Source: Serratia fonticola | GTDB lineage: Bacteria; Pseudomonadota; Gammaproteobacteria; Enterobacterales; Enterobacteriaceae | Assembly (NCBI RefSeq): GCF_006715025.1 | Contig: NZ_VFMK01000001.1 | Location: forward strand, 4,402,001-4,466,000 | DNA length: 64,000 nt | Reading direction: 5' to 3' | Part shown: piece after piece, positions 56,737 through 64,000 of the stretch | Layout: each line of letters begins with the position of its first letter | How positions within the stretch are numbered: the first letter of the stretch is position 1 | Made by a program: the position numbers and the translations under genes | The notes under the pieces: model-generated | Told to the model about the DNA's origin: nothing | The model's input: the letters and a program-made list of their open reading frames with translations, nothing else | The model's database searches: none

Positions 56737-57979
56737 AAGTCTCTTCCGCCTTCAGTAATGCCATCGTGCGATGCATTTCGTTGTAAACGATGTTCATGCC
56801 TTCATCGAAGCCCATACCCGGTTTGACCAGCATACGAATGGGGCGTGCCGCCATGGCGACATGTACGCAAGTGCGGGCGCTGTTGATGGTTTCATTGCAG
56901 GTCCCGCCCTGATAGGCTTCCATGTCGTGCTCGTTGCAGTACAACACTGCGTCGACCACGTTGTGGATGCTGCCCAGATCCGGGGTCTTGATCTGCACCA
57001 TGTGGCAAGATTTCGCCTTAGTGAAATCCACGATATCCTCGAAAGTGTTGCACCATTCGTCCGCGACGATCTTCACGCCAGATTTCAGGCGCGCCAGTTC
57101 CTGGGTTATCTCTTTCAACAGGCGGATCTGATCCGGTTTGTTACCTGCATCCACCGGGCCTTCGATGTATAACGGCAGACCCTGGGCTTCTGACTCCAGG
57201 CTTGCGATGTACGCCGCACATTTGACAGGATCATTGTTGAAAATGAGGCCGATGGTGCCGTACACATCAATGTGCAGCGTCGGCTGGTAATCTGCGGAGG
57301 TACGCAGCGTCATGATGCGGTCAGACAACCAACGCACATATTCACGCAGCTTCTCACCTTCCCGGCCGAGCTTGCTGTCCACGTGATTAATCAATGCATG
57401 CGGCAGCGCGTCCACACTCTTCAAGATCATTTTATCGACAGCGTGGTAACGGTCATCGCCGGATTGGGCGAACAACGGGATAGCATCGGCAATGACGGGC
57501 AGATCCCACTCTTTGCACACCACTTCGGCTTTCAGGCAGCCGTTAGCCAGCGCGGTAGCGTCGAGCAACGCCTGAGACAGGCCGTAGCGAATCGCGCTGT
57601 GCAGCAGCTTGCCATCGATTTCCAGCTTGTCGAAGTGTTGCGCGTTCTTGCGGAACTCACTGACATCGAGACCCAGCAGCAGCGGCTTAATCTGGTTTTC
57701 CAACTGCGGAATAAAGTTTTTCGCGATGAACAGCGGATCGCGACCACCGGCTCCGGAGTACTGCACCGCCGCGCAATCGCCGACGGCAACCGCACCGTTT
57801 TCCAGAATCAGCTGAATGCATACACACTCCCCCGCCTGGCGAATAGCGTTAAAACCTTCAGTGACGGGCTTACCGGTATAGGTAAAACCATCGTGTTCCG
57901 CACCGTTTTTAATCGCTTGCTGATCGTCAAAATAAAAAGACGAATAACCCGGGGTAAAAATCACATTTTTAATTTTCAT
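56729..57979 (-). CDS. mal: 3-methylaspartate ammonia-lyase
   Basis: Mg2+-dependent enolase-superfamily enzyme that eliminates ammonia from (2S,3S)-3-methylaspartate to give mesaconate. 416 residues against 413 in Clostridium tetanomorphum. The catalytic residues fall at the clostridial numbers as I recall them: His194 (ALPHALINHV), metal ligands Asp238 (HIDVYG), Glu273 (YIEGPVD) and Asp307 (VADEW), and the base Lys331 (VQIKTPDLG). It overlaps glmE by ATGA and the AtuA-family gene by 8 bp. Confidence 0.96.
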   Translation of the reverse strand: MKIKNVIFTPGYSSFYFDDQQAIKNGAEHDGFTYTGKPVTEGFNAIRQAGECVCIQLILENGAVAVGDCAAVQYSGAGGRDPLFIAKNFIPQLENQIKPLLLGLDVSEFRKNAQHFDKLEIDGKLLHSAIRYGLSQALLDATALANGCLKAEVVCKEWDLPVIADAIPLFAQSGDDRYHAVDKMILKSVDALPHALINHVDSKLGREGEKLREYVRWLSDRIMTLRTSADYQPTLHIDVYGTIGLIFNNDPVKCAAYIASLESEAQGLPLYIEGPVDAGNKPDQIRLLKEITQELARLKSGVKIVADEWCNTFEDIVDFTKAKSCHMVQIKTPDLGSIHNVVDAVLYCNEHDMEAYQGGTCNETINSARTCVHVAMAARPIRMLVKPGMGFDEGMNIVYNEMHRTMALLKAEETYA

Positions 57980-59424
57980 TGCGGACGTCCTATTAACTGG
58001 GAAGCAGAAACTGCCATGATGTCGTCAACGATCATCTGGAAGCAGGGTTTACGTTTCTCGGCGCTGGCGCGCTCGGCGATAAAGTCGTGGTGCAGCGCCA
58101 GAATGTCATCTGGCAGCGGGATATTGCCGTGTTCGAACAGGCGGATAGCGCCCTGGTTATCACGAACCGGCAGGATCTTGCCCTGGTTGTACATCGACGG
58201 TGCGAACGGCACGTCCAGTACGCCGGCTTCGAAGGCCAGCACCGTACCGCGAGCCAGATCGCCCTCACCCAGCGCGAAAACTTTATCCATCACCGCGCGT
58301 ACTTCGGCTTTAATGAGGTCTACTTCTCGCTGCACGTCAGCGCACTGCGGGAAGGATTGATCGCGGACCAGATTCAGCATCTGACGTGACGCCTGCAGTC
58401 CTTGAATGTTGGCTTCGGCAGTTGGAATACCAAAGGCTTCATGCGGCGATTTGGTGATAACTTTGGTCGCACCAGCAAGACCAGCCACCAGCGCACCGAA
58501 GGCGATCAGGCCAAACGCATTCGGCTCTTGCTCCGGGAATCCCCCCATCCACTGGTGGAACACGGTAGAGAGTTCGTAATCGGCATAGCCGTACTCAGTG
58601 AAGTACTCATGACCCAGTTCGCGCAGGGACTGAATCGCAGCCACGTCCTGAACCAGGTTACCGACCTGACCATAGCCGAGAGTGATGGATTTCACGCCCT
58701 GTTCCAGCGCCAGCAGACCTTCAATCAGCGCCACGGCATGAGACATAAACGGCGGTACCAACGTACCGGTCAACGGACCGAACGGCTCACGGTTGATGGT
58801 AATACCGTTTTCCTGGTAGATACCGCACAGGCGATCGACGTACTGCCAGTCACGCAGGGATTTTTCGATAGTGACGCGTTTGGTGTACGGCACGTTGTAG
58901 GAGATGCCGCCGCCTTCAAAAGAGGTAAAACCAGCAGCCATACTGATTTCCATCAGCAGACGTGCATCCGGCGTACCGTGACGAACCTGAACCGGCTTCA
59001 CCAGCGATTCGGTTAAACGACGGCACTCGGTAACGCCATGGTTCACCACCGGCAGACCATTTAATTTTGAAGTGCCCGCCTCGATGGAGTGTTTAATACC
59101 GATCGCGGCTTCTTCATAACGGTTATGACGGGTATAAGCATCAATGGTTGACGGCAGTAAGTCGCAGTCTGGTTCCAGTTTTTTCAGCAGCGCAATGTGC
59201 TCATCCATCAGCGCCACACCGGCGCGCGGCTGGCTTAGGGTAATACCTGCCTGATCGGCTTTGAACAACGTTAAAGCAAAGTTTTTGGAGTCAGGAATGG
59301 ATTTCTGATACGCCATGCCGTCTTCAATGTTTTGAACGTCTTTACCTGTTTCCCAGGTAGTCAACACGGTTTCACGTTCTTTCATAAAATCATCAATATT
59401 TATTTTTTTATTATTGATTTCCAT
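57976..59424 (-). CDS. glmE: Glutamate mutase epsilon subunit
   Basis: Large TIM-barrel subunit (482 residues) of adenosylcobalamin-dependent glutamate mutase. With GlmS it rearranges L-glutamate to (2S,3S)-3-methylaspartate. Conserved features are LPSTIDAYTRHNRYEEAAIG, NGLPVVNHGVTECRRL, VRHGTPDARLLMEI and FEGGGISYNVPYTK, which line the substrate and cofactor cleft in the clostridial enzyme. Its 5' end overlaps glmL by 14 bp. Confidence 0.95.
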   Translation of the reverse strand: MEINNKKINIDDFMKERETVLTTWETGKDVQNIEDGMAYQKSIPDSKNFALTLFKADQAGITLSQPRAGVALMDEHIALLKKLEPDCDLLPSTIDAYTRHNRYEEAAIGIKHSIEAGTSKLNGLPVVNHGVTECRRLTESLVKPVQVRHGTPDARLLMEISMAAGFTSFEGGGISYNVPYTKRVTIEKSLRDWQYVDRLCGIYQENGITINREPFGPLTGTLVPPFMSHAVALIEGLLALEQGVKSITLGYGQVGNLVQDVAAIQSLRELGHEYFTEYGYADYELSTVFHQWMGGFPEQEPNAFGLIAFGALVAGLAGATKVITKSPHEAFGIPTAEANIQGLQASRQMLNLVRDQSFPQCADVQREVDLIKAEVRAVMDKVFALGEGDLARGTVLAFEAGVLDVPFAPSMYNQGKILPVRDNQGAIRLFEHGNIPLPDDILALHHDFIAERASAEKRKPCFQMIVDDIMAVSASQLIGRPQ

Positions 59425-60823
59425 ATTTACGGCCTCGGTTGTCAGTTAAATTTTTAATACTGGTAATGGCGGCATGCTGTGGAAACTCGCGGGCAACGTT
59501 CGCCAGTAAAGGAATTAATCCCTGGCTGTCCCGGTAATACTCAAATTCGGTGGGTAAGAGGATCTTTTTACCTTGCTCATCAATATCGCGGTATTTGATC
59601 CATCGGTGAATATCGAACGCTTGCGCGCGCGATAACCACCCACCGGTGCCGATAATTTTGCGGACAGGCGTTAAATCTCGGCCAATTTGCAGTTCGCGAT
59701 TACCCGCAACGGTTGCCACAGTACGTTTGGTGCCTGCATGGCGTTCGCTGGCATAACCCACGTTCAGCCCGGCGAGCACAGCGTCAAAATGCACTTCCGT
59801 TGCGTTGGCGGGGGTATATTCCGGTTGGGCATTAACCCGACGCAGGTAGTCATAAAACGCCGCTTTCTCGGACGACTTATTCGCGAATACCGTTTCCACC
59901 AGCGCCCGGGCGCTGTCACCCGCAGTGACGGCGGAAACCCGCATGCCAAGATCCCCTTCAACCGTACGTTTTAAGAAAGGTTCTTCGAGGCCATGCTTAA
60001 ACGTATCCGGCGTCAGGATGTTGTCGCAGGTGGAATAGACATCGGTCGTGGCGCCTCCCATATCGAACAGCATGAATTCACGCCAGGCCTCGGAAGACTG
60101 GCTGATGTGATGCACCAGTTCATACATGGTGTACGGCGTCGGTAGTGGCTCTTTGCCGATCACATCGACAATCTTGTCCAGCCCTTTGCCTTTAACGATA
60201 CGTTTTAAAAAGACGTCACATATCGCTTTGCGCGCCGGACCGGGATTTGGGGTATCCAGGTCAGGTAGCACATTGTCGACAATCGTGAGATCCTTATCCC
60301 GCAGCAGTTGACGTACGTCGTCCTGAATATCACGGTTACCGGCAAAGATAATCGCGCAGTCCAGGGTCGACTCACCAAGCATCCGGGCATTGACCAGCCC
60401 ATATTTTTCTTCGCCACCGTCGGTACCGCCGGTAAAAAGCAGAATGTCCGGGGGTGAGCTTTCCAGCTCTTTAATATCGTGACGGGTCAGCTTGTAGGAG
60501 TAATAGTGAACAATCTTGGCGCCAGCAGAATGCGCAGTCACTTTGGCAGATTCGAGGGTAATACAGGGTACCAGGCCCAACGCAGCAACCGCGAGCCCAC
60601 CTTTTGCCGACGAAGAGTAATTGACTGACAGCTCGCCCCGGCTTAATAAACCGCGTACATCCTCCTGCACGATGTTATCCACACAGTTGAAAAAGCCTTC
60701 CGCTAAATTCTGTGTGGTAGTAGGCACCAGTCCTTTATTAATTAACGTCAGCTCGTGACCTTCCACAACAAATAATGCCGCTTTGGTCCATGTTGAGCCA
60801 ATATCAATTGATAACGTTCGCAT
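59411..60823 (-). CDS. glmL: Glutamate mutase reactivation/accessory ATPase (MutL/GlmL)
   Basis: Actin/Hsp70-fold protein of 470 residues thought to reactivate glutamate mutase by exchanging damaged cobalamin. The N-terminal phosphate-1 motif SIDIGSTWTKAALF and LLFTGGTDGGEE plus LFDMGGATTDVYST (phosphate-2 like) are typical. The ATG at 60823 overlaps the glmS stop in TGATG with GAGG upstream; the longer frame from 60829 would begin with TTG. In clostridia the same gene lies between glmS and glmE, as here. Confidence 0.93.
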   Translation of the reverse strand: MRTLSIDIGSTWTKAALFVVEGHELTLINKGLVPTTTQNLAEGFFNCVDNIVQEDVRGLLSRGELSVNYSSSAKGGLAVAALGLVPCITLESAKVTAHSAGAKIVHYYSYKLTRHDIKELESSPPDILLFTGGTDGGEEKYGLVNARMLGESTLDCAIIFAGNRDIQDDVRQLLRDKDLTIVDNVLPDLDTPNPGPARKAICDVFLKRIVKGKGLDKIVDVIGKEPLPTPYTMYELVHHISQSSEAWREFMLFDMGGATTDVYSTCDNILTPDTFKHGLEEPFLKRTVEGDLGMRVSAVTAGDSARALVETVFANKSSEKAAFYDYLRRVNAQPEYTPANATEVHFDAVLAGLNVGYASERHAGTKRTVATVAGNRELQIGRDLTPVRKIIGTGGWLSRAQAFDIHRWIKYRDIDEQGKKILLPTEFEYYRDSQGLIPLLANVAREFPQHAAITSIKNLTDNRGRKYGNQ

Positions 60824-61263
60824 CAGCAAACCTCGAGGGATAATTTCTCGTTGTGAGTTTTAACGTCCTGTACGATCTGGTCGCAAAGGGGTTCCAGTTC
60901 CTGGTGTGGTGGCATGACAAAATCAAACCCCATCGCCTTGAACTTAGGCTCAACTTCGTTGAAGTCATATTTGCCCACCACCAGGTTGCCGCCGACATAC
61001 AGCAGAATATCGCCTATGCCACGCTCGATGCAGCGGTCACGCATCCCCAGGCAGTCGGTATCACCGTGGCCATAAATAGAAGAAACAATAATGGCGTCAG
61101 CCCCCGTCTCAATCGCAGCATCAATATATTCGTCCTGACTAACCATCACGCCCAAATTTGTGACCTGAAATCCGTATTCGGTGAAAACACGTTCCATGAT
61201 TTTATTTCCAACAGAATGACAATCTGCCCCTATCACGCCAATAACTAATGTAAGCTTCTTCAT
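60823..61263 (-). CDS. glmS: Glutamate mutase sigma (B12-binding) subunit
   Basis: Small cobalamin-binding subunit, 146 residues. The base-off/His-on motif D-x-H-x-x-G is Asp14-Cys15-His16-Ser17-Val18-Gly19, so His16 is the lower cobalt ligand. The Rossmann-like B12 fold continues with IIVSSIYGHGDTDCLG and LYVGGNLVVGKYDF. First gene of the glm operon, with AAGGATAG just before the ATG at 61263 and a CRP-type promoter upstream. Essential partner of GlmE. Confidence 0.96.
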   Translation of the reverse strand: MKKLTLVIGVIGADCHSVGNKIMERVFTEYGFQVTNLGVMVSQDEYIDAAIETGADAIIVSSIYGHGDTDCLGMRDRCIERGIGDILLYVGGNLVVGKYDFNEVEPKFKAMGFDFVMPPHQELEPLCDQIVQDVKTHNEKLSLEVC

Positions 61264-61353
61264 TTAACTATCCTTTATGTTGAAAATGGGTGAGTCGCTT
61301 ATTTATCCCTCGTTGATGAGTTGCAATATGCGTCGTGGTATTATTTTGTGCAA

Positions 61354-61403
61354 TTGATAAATTATGAAGACAACTTGACATTACTTGGGTGATAAAGATC
61401 ACA
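61354..61403 (-). promoter_or_regulatory. Candidate class II CRP-dependent promoter of glmS operon
   Basis: GGTGATAAAGATCACA (61388-61403) matches TGTGA-N6-TCACA at 9 of 10 positions. On the minus strand the -10 hexamer CATAAT (61366-61361) lies with its centre exactly 32 bp from the CRP centre. This is the spacing of class II CRP promoters (site at -41.5 relative to a start near 61354). It predicts a leader of about 90 nt before glmS. Confidence 0.65.
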
Positions 61404-61539
61404 CAATAAAAACCAATAAAAACAATGAAATAAACAACAAAAATAAAAAGTGACTCGTTTTTTATCTCTATGATAAATATCGACATGGTAAATTTGTGAT
61501 CATGGCAGAACTTTTCAATATTTTAATTAATTTGGGGTT
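61404..61539. other. A+T-rich stretch upstream of glmS promoter
   Basis: No gene. Very A+T-rich with scattered A- and T-runs, possibly intrinsically bent. TGTGATCATGGCAGA at 61496-61510 is half a CRP-like site only. Confidence 0.35.
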
Positions 61540-61557
61540 CTGTGATACCCATCACAG
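61540..61557. promoter_or_regulatory. Perfect CRP consensus palindrome or btuF 3' hairpin
   Basis: CTGTGATACCCATCACAG contains TGTGA-N6-TCACA without mismatch. It is 6 bp past the btuF stop codon and about 280 bp upstream of glmS. It may be an upstream CRP site for the glm operon (about -194) or, as a 7-bp stem, the end of the btuF transcript. Confidence 0.55.
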
Positions 61558-61563
61558 CTAATT

Positions 61564-62385
61564 TTAAAAGTGTCCTTCTTTTATTTTTTTACACAAATCT
61601 TCTGCCGCTAATAAAATGCGTGGACCGCTGCGATTAAACCAGTCTGGATTTAAATTGATAACTGAATAGCCGGTTCTTTGTCGCCAGAAATGCATTTCCT
61701 GATCATCACCTTCCTGATGCGTACCGGTAATCAGCAAACGAGGCTGGCGGGAGATAATTTGCTCGCGACTGACCACCGGCCAGGCCACCCGACTGCCGGC
61801 AAAAACGTTTTCAACCCCGCAAACCCGTAGAACATCATTTTGTATCGACTGGCCATTGGTGGTCATTAACGGGCTCACGCCAAACAGCAGCGCAGCAGGA
61901 ATTTTTTCAGCTCGCGCGAACTGCACGCTTAACGCCGCCAGCTTCTGGCGAAACTCGTGAGCACGGCGCGCCCCGGTTTCCGGGTTGCTGCCGTAGCGGG
62001 CCAGGCGCTCTATATCCTGTGGGATCGTCTCCAGGCTATGCGGGTCAACGAACACCACCTGAATCCCGTACTTTTGCAGTTTCTCGAGCTCACGCTGGGG
62101 ATTGGTTTCACGGGAGGCCACCACCAGATCGGGTTTGAGCAGCAGAATACGTTCAAATTTAATACTATTACCGGAAGCCACGCGTTCCAGCTTTTGCACC
62201 GCGTCGGGGTAATCGGAATAGTCGCTGACCGCGATCAGCGCATCACCAAGACCTGCTGCCCAGACCATTTCTGTGGTGTGTGGTGCCAGGCTAACCACTC
62301 TCAATGCCCAGAGAGGCGAGGAGCACAGCAGGCAGGTAACAAGCAATAAATAACGCGAGATTTTCGCGAACAGGAAAGGTTTCAT
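61564..62385 (-). CDS. btuF: Vitamin B12-binding protein
   Basis: Periplasmic cobalamin receptor, 273 residues, feeding the BtuCD importer. The signal peptide spans YLLLVTCLLCSSPLWA, followed by LRVVSLAPHTTEMVWAAGLG, the opening of the BtuF/FepB-type fold. SDYSDYPDAVQKLERVAS and QSIQNDVLRVCGVENVFAGS parallel E. coli BtuF. Its usual genomic partners (mtn, yadS) are absent. Here it follows btuB by 58 bp, with a hairpin between, and precedes the glm operon, so it looks like an accessory copy dedicated to B12 supply. Confidence 0.92.
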   Translation of the reverse strand: MKPFLFAKISRYLLLVTCLLCSSPLWALRVVSLAPHTTEMVWAAGLGDALIAVSDYSDYPDAVQKLERVASGNSIKFERILLLKPDLVVASRETNPQRELEKLQKYGIQVVFVDPHSLETIPQDIERLARYGSNPETGARRAHEFRQKLAALSVQFARAEKIPAALLFGVSPLMTTNGQSIQNDVLRVCGVENVFAGSRVAWPVVSREQIISRQPRLLITGTHQEGDDQEMHFWRQRTGYSVINLNPDWFNRSGPRILLAAEDLCKKIKEGHF

Positions 62386-62401
62386 GTGAGATCCTCAGAA
62401 A

Positions 62402-62431
62402 GCCACGCGAATCAGGGTGCAGCCGCGTGGC
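62402..62431 (-). terminator. Hairpin between btuB and btuF
   Basis: GCCACGCG (62402-62409) pairs with CGCGTGGC (62424-62431), an 8-bp stem with a 14-nt loop. On the minus strand TTTC follows, so it may act as a partial terminator that lowers btuF relative to btuB. Confidence 0.45.
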
Positions 62432-62443
62432 AGGCAGGATGAT

Positions 62444-64000
62444 TCAGAACTGATAGCTGGCGCGCAGGTAATATTCCCGGCTCGGCATGTTATAGCCGTT
62501 GGCCGTTTGCCAGGTCTTATCGAAGAGGTTATTCACGTTACCGTGCAGGGTTAACTGGCGAGTCATCGGCCAGGAGAGCCCAACATCCCAAAGCGAAGCC
62601 CCTCCCACATCAATAGTGGTAAAATCCTTGTTGCTGGTGTCTTTACGCTTACCAACGTAGTTGTACACCACGTTCCAGCCAAGCGACGCCACTTCACCGC
62701 TGATTTCGTATTTCGCCTGCTGTTTGGCGCGCCGCAATAACTGTTGTCCGGTTTCATCATTCTTCGGGTCGATAAACTGCAGAGTGACGTTGTGTGCCAC
62801 TGGCCCGGTAGCGAACTGCCCGGTTAACTCAATCCCCTTGATAGTCGCCTTGTTGACGTTGAAATAAACGCCACTCATCCCCATATCGTCACCGCCCATC
62901 TGGTAGTCGATGAGGTTGGTTATCTGGTTGTAATAGGCAGACACCCTCCAGTCGAGCGGGCCGCTCAGCCCTTCGAGGCCAATTTCCCACTGGCGCGACG
63001 CTTCCGGTTTCAGGTTTGGATTAGAGGCAATATTAAATCGCGTGGCGCCATACTGCTGGCCTAAGGACGGAGCCAGGAAGGCAGTGCCGTAGGAGAGCGT
63101 TGTCTGGTAGTTTTCAGCAAACTGCCATCCGGCGGCCGTTTGCCAGGTGCCATGCCAGCCGAACTGCTCATCATGGTCTTCTCGCCCCGAGAGTTCTAAC
63201 GTCACCTCGTCAAGCTGTTGTACCCCTACCAGGTAGAGTCCCGTGTTATTGCGCGAATAGCTCTGACTGGAGAACACTGGGTTGATGTCAAACGTCTCAC
63301 CGGTGGTGGTGAGTTCTTCCCGTTTCCAGTCGATACCACCGCTCACCATGCCGTGGCCAACCACGAAGTTGTGCCCCCACTGCAGATAGTACTGTTCAAT
63401 ATCATCAAGCGTACTGGGTGATGCATAAGGACCTGCGATATCGTTGTAGTTATCGTCTTTAATCCGCTGGTAACTGCCCATCAGTTGGGAGGAGTAAATA
63501 CCGGAGTGGTAGCGCAACGCCGTATCCCAGGATTGGGTGTAGTTTTGCAAGTGGTTATTACCGCCATCATAGCCATAATCCCCCTGAGAATAGGCGGTGT
63601 TGCCGGAGTGGCCATAACCGCGGAAAAAACCGTTGAAGTTGTCGTTAAATGCCGTCGATACCCTGCCAAACAGGAATTTTTCATGATGCCCTTTAGCATC
63701 GTGATCGCCAGAATAGGTGGAATCCGGCATCACCTCATACCCTTTGGTACGTTCGTAATTACCGGCCAGCGTCAGCACCGTTTTGTCGATTTTTTTGTTT
63801 ACGGTGGCGCCATATTGCTGATAGCCGTTTGAACCGATGCCGGTATCCAGCTGCGTTTTATCGTCATCGTGTTGAGTGATAATATTGATGACACCCCCCA
63901 TCGCTCCGGAGCCGTGTACCGCTGAACGCGGGCCGCGAATATACTCAATACGCTGAACCATAGCGACCGGGATCTGGGAGAAATCAGGGTTATTGGCAAT
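62444..64000 (-). CDS. btuB: TonB-dependent vitamin B12 receptor (partial, N-terminus off right edge)
   Basis: Outer-membrane beta-barrel that imports cobalamin with TonB energy. About 519 residues are visible. The frame continues without a start through base 64000. The plug domain is partly seen (VQRIEYIRGPRSAVHGSGAMGGVINI) and the barrel ends in ASYQF with a C-terminal Phe. TWQTANGYNMPSREYYLRASYQ is the BtuB-type C-terminus. In E. coli btuB is next to murI; here it is followed by btuF, so this is probably an extra or relocated locus. A cobalamin riboswitch would be expected upstream, outside the window. Confidence 0.9.
   Translation of the reverse strand: MANNPDFSQIPVAMVQRIEYIRGPRSAVHGSGAMGGVINIITQHDDDKTQLDTGIGSNGYQQYGATVNKKIDKTVLTLAGNYERTKGYEVMPDSTYSGDHDAKGHHEKFLFGRVSTAFNDNFNGFFRGYGHSGNTAYSQGDYGYDGGNNHLQNYTQSWDTALRYHSGIYSSQLMGSYQRIKDDNYNDIAGPYASPSTLDDIEQYYLQWGHNFVVGHGMVSGGIDWKREELTTTGETFDINPVFSSQSYSRNNTGLYLVGVQQLDEVTLELSGREDHDEQFGWHGTWQTAAGWQFAENYQTTLSYGTAFLAPSLGQQYGATRFNIASNPNLKPEASRQWEIGLEGLSGPLDWRVSAYYNQITNLIDYQMGGDDMGMSGVYFNVNKATIKGIELTGQFATGPVAHNVTLQFIDPKNDETGQQLLRRAKQQAKYEISGEVASLGWNVVYNYVGKRKDTSNKDFTTIDVGGASLWDVGLSWPMTRQLTLHGNVNNLFDKTWQTANGYNMPSREYYLRASYQF

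Noticed and set aside
57272..58360. 362-codon plus-strand frame
   Set aside because: Antisense to mal and glmE, both fully supported by catalytic motifs.
50281..61263. Complete route from glutamate to pyruvate and acetate within the operon
   Set aside because: No gene resembling citramalate lyase subunits was found, so the route is not complete in this window.
61264..61563. Cobalamin riboswitch upstream of glmS
   Set aside because: The interval is A+T-rich and lacks a recognisable B12-box or the expected G+C-rich multi-stem fold; CRP sites explain it better.
1..64000. CRISPR arrays, tRNA or rRNA genes, insertion sequences
   Set aside because: Looked for regular spaced repeats, cloverleaf-like segments and transposase motifs while reading and found none convincing; a covariance-model search would be needed to be certain.

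Overview
The window looks like the chromosome of a facultatively anaerobic enterobacterium (Enterobacterales). Gene content and order (mhpRABCD, nrfABCDEFG, yicJ-yicI, yjiHG, roxA, yeaK) match the enteric core and accessory repertoire. I lean towards Serratia or a close relative, partly because of a palindromic repeat at 21909-21981, but no ribosomal or other marker gene is present, so the genus is a low-confidence inference. Most genes are on the minus strand and packed in operons. I saw no tRNA, rRNA, CRISPR array or intact transposase.

Layout. 1-5.0 kb: phenylpropionoid (3-hydroxyphenylpropionate) degradation genes mhpD(partial)-C-B-A and the divergent activator mhpR with its operator. 5.0-8.1 kb: an EamA-type exporter, an exported flavodoxin paired with a DUF4405-type membrane protein, and the tRNA-editing protein YeaK. 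8.1-14.5 kb: the complete periplasmic nitrite ammonification operon nrfABCDEFG. 14.8-18.5 kb: a MipA/OmpV outer-membrane protein, a TetR regulator translationally linked to a CPBP membrane protease, and the ribosomal oxygenase RoxA. 18.7-25.1 kb: a sugar-acid type catabolic unit (TRAP transporter, LacI regulator, gluconokinase, short-chain dehydrogenase, RbsD/FucU mutarotase). 25.4-29.1 kb: a secreted von Willebrand factor A protein with a two-component system. 29.1-31.6 kb: yjiH-yjiG with an M20 peptidase. 32.1-43.7 kb: a carbohydrate block: yicJ-yicI (alpha-xylosides), a second GPH transporter with a GH5-like hydrolase and LacI regulator, and a PTS EIICB with a GH4 phospho-glycosidase and RpiR regulator. 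44.0-47.2 kb: an orphan DppA-like binding protein and a PepT-like peptidase. 47.2-49.1 kb: a low-coding stretch with one small secreted protein and debris. 49.1-50.2 kb: an MBL-fold hydrolase.

50.3 kb to the right edge is the most striking region. It is a co-directional run that reads, in transcription order, btuB(partial)-btuF, then a 300-bp control region, then glmS-glmL-glmE-mal-AtuA family-DUF4387-glutamate symporter-exported glutaminase-class I fumarase/mesaconase-cobalamin adenosyltransferase. The parts fit one process: scavenge vitamin B12, adenosylate it, release glutamate from glutamine outside the cytoplasm, import it, and ferment it through 3-methylaspartate and mesaconate. The glm operon has a candidate class II CRP-dependent promoter whose geometry fits exactly (site centre 32 bp from the -10 centre). 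Two conserved proteins of unknown role (AtuA family and DUF4387) are embedded in it, and no citramalate lyase gene is present, so the last step of the route is open.

Limits: calls rest on reading motifs and on remembered family sequences. No database search, codon statistics or structure prediction was run.
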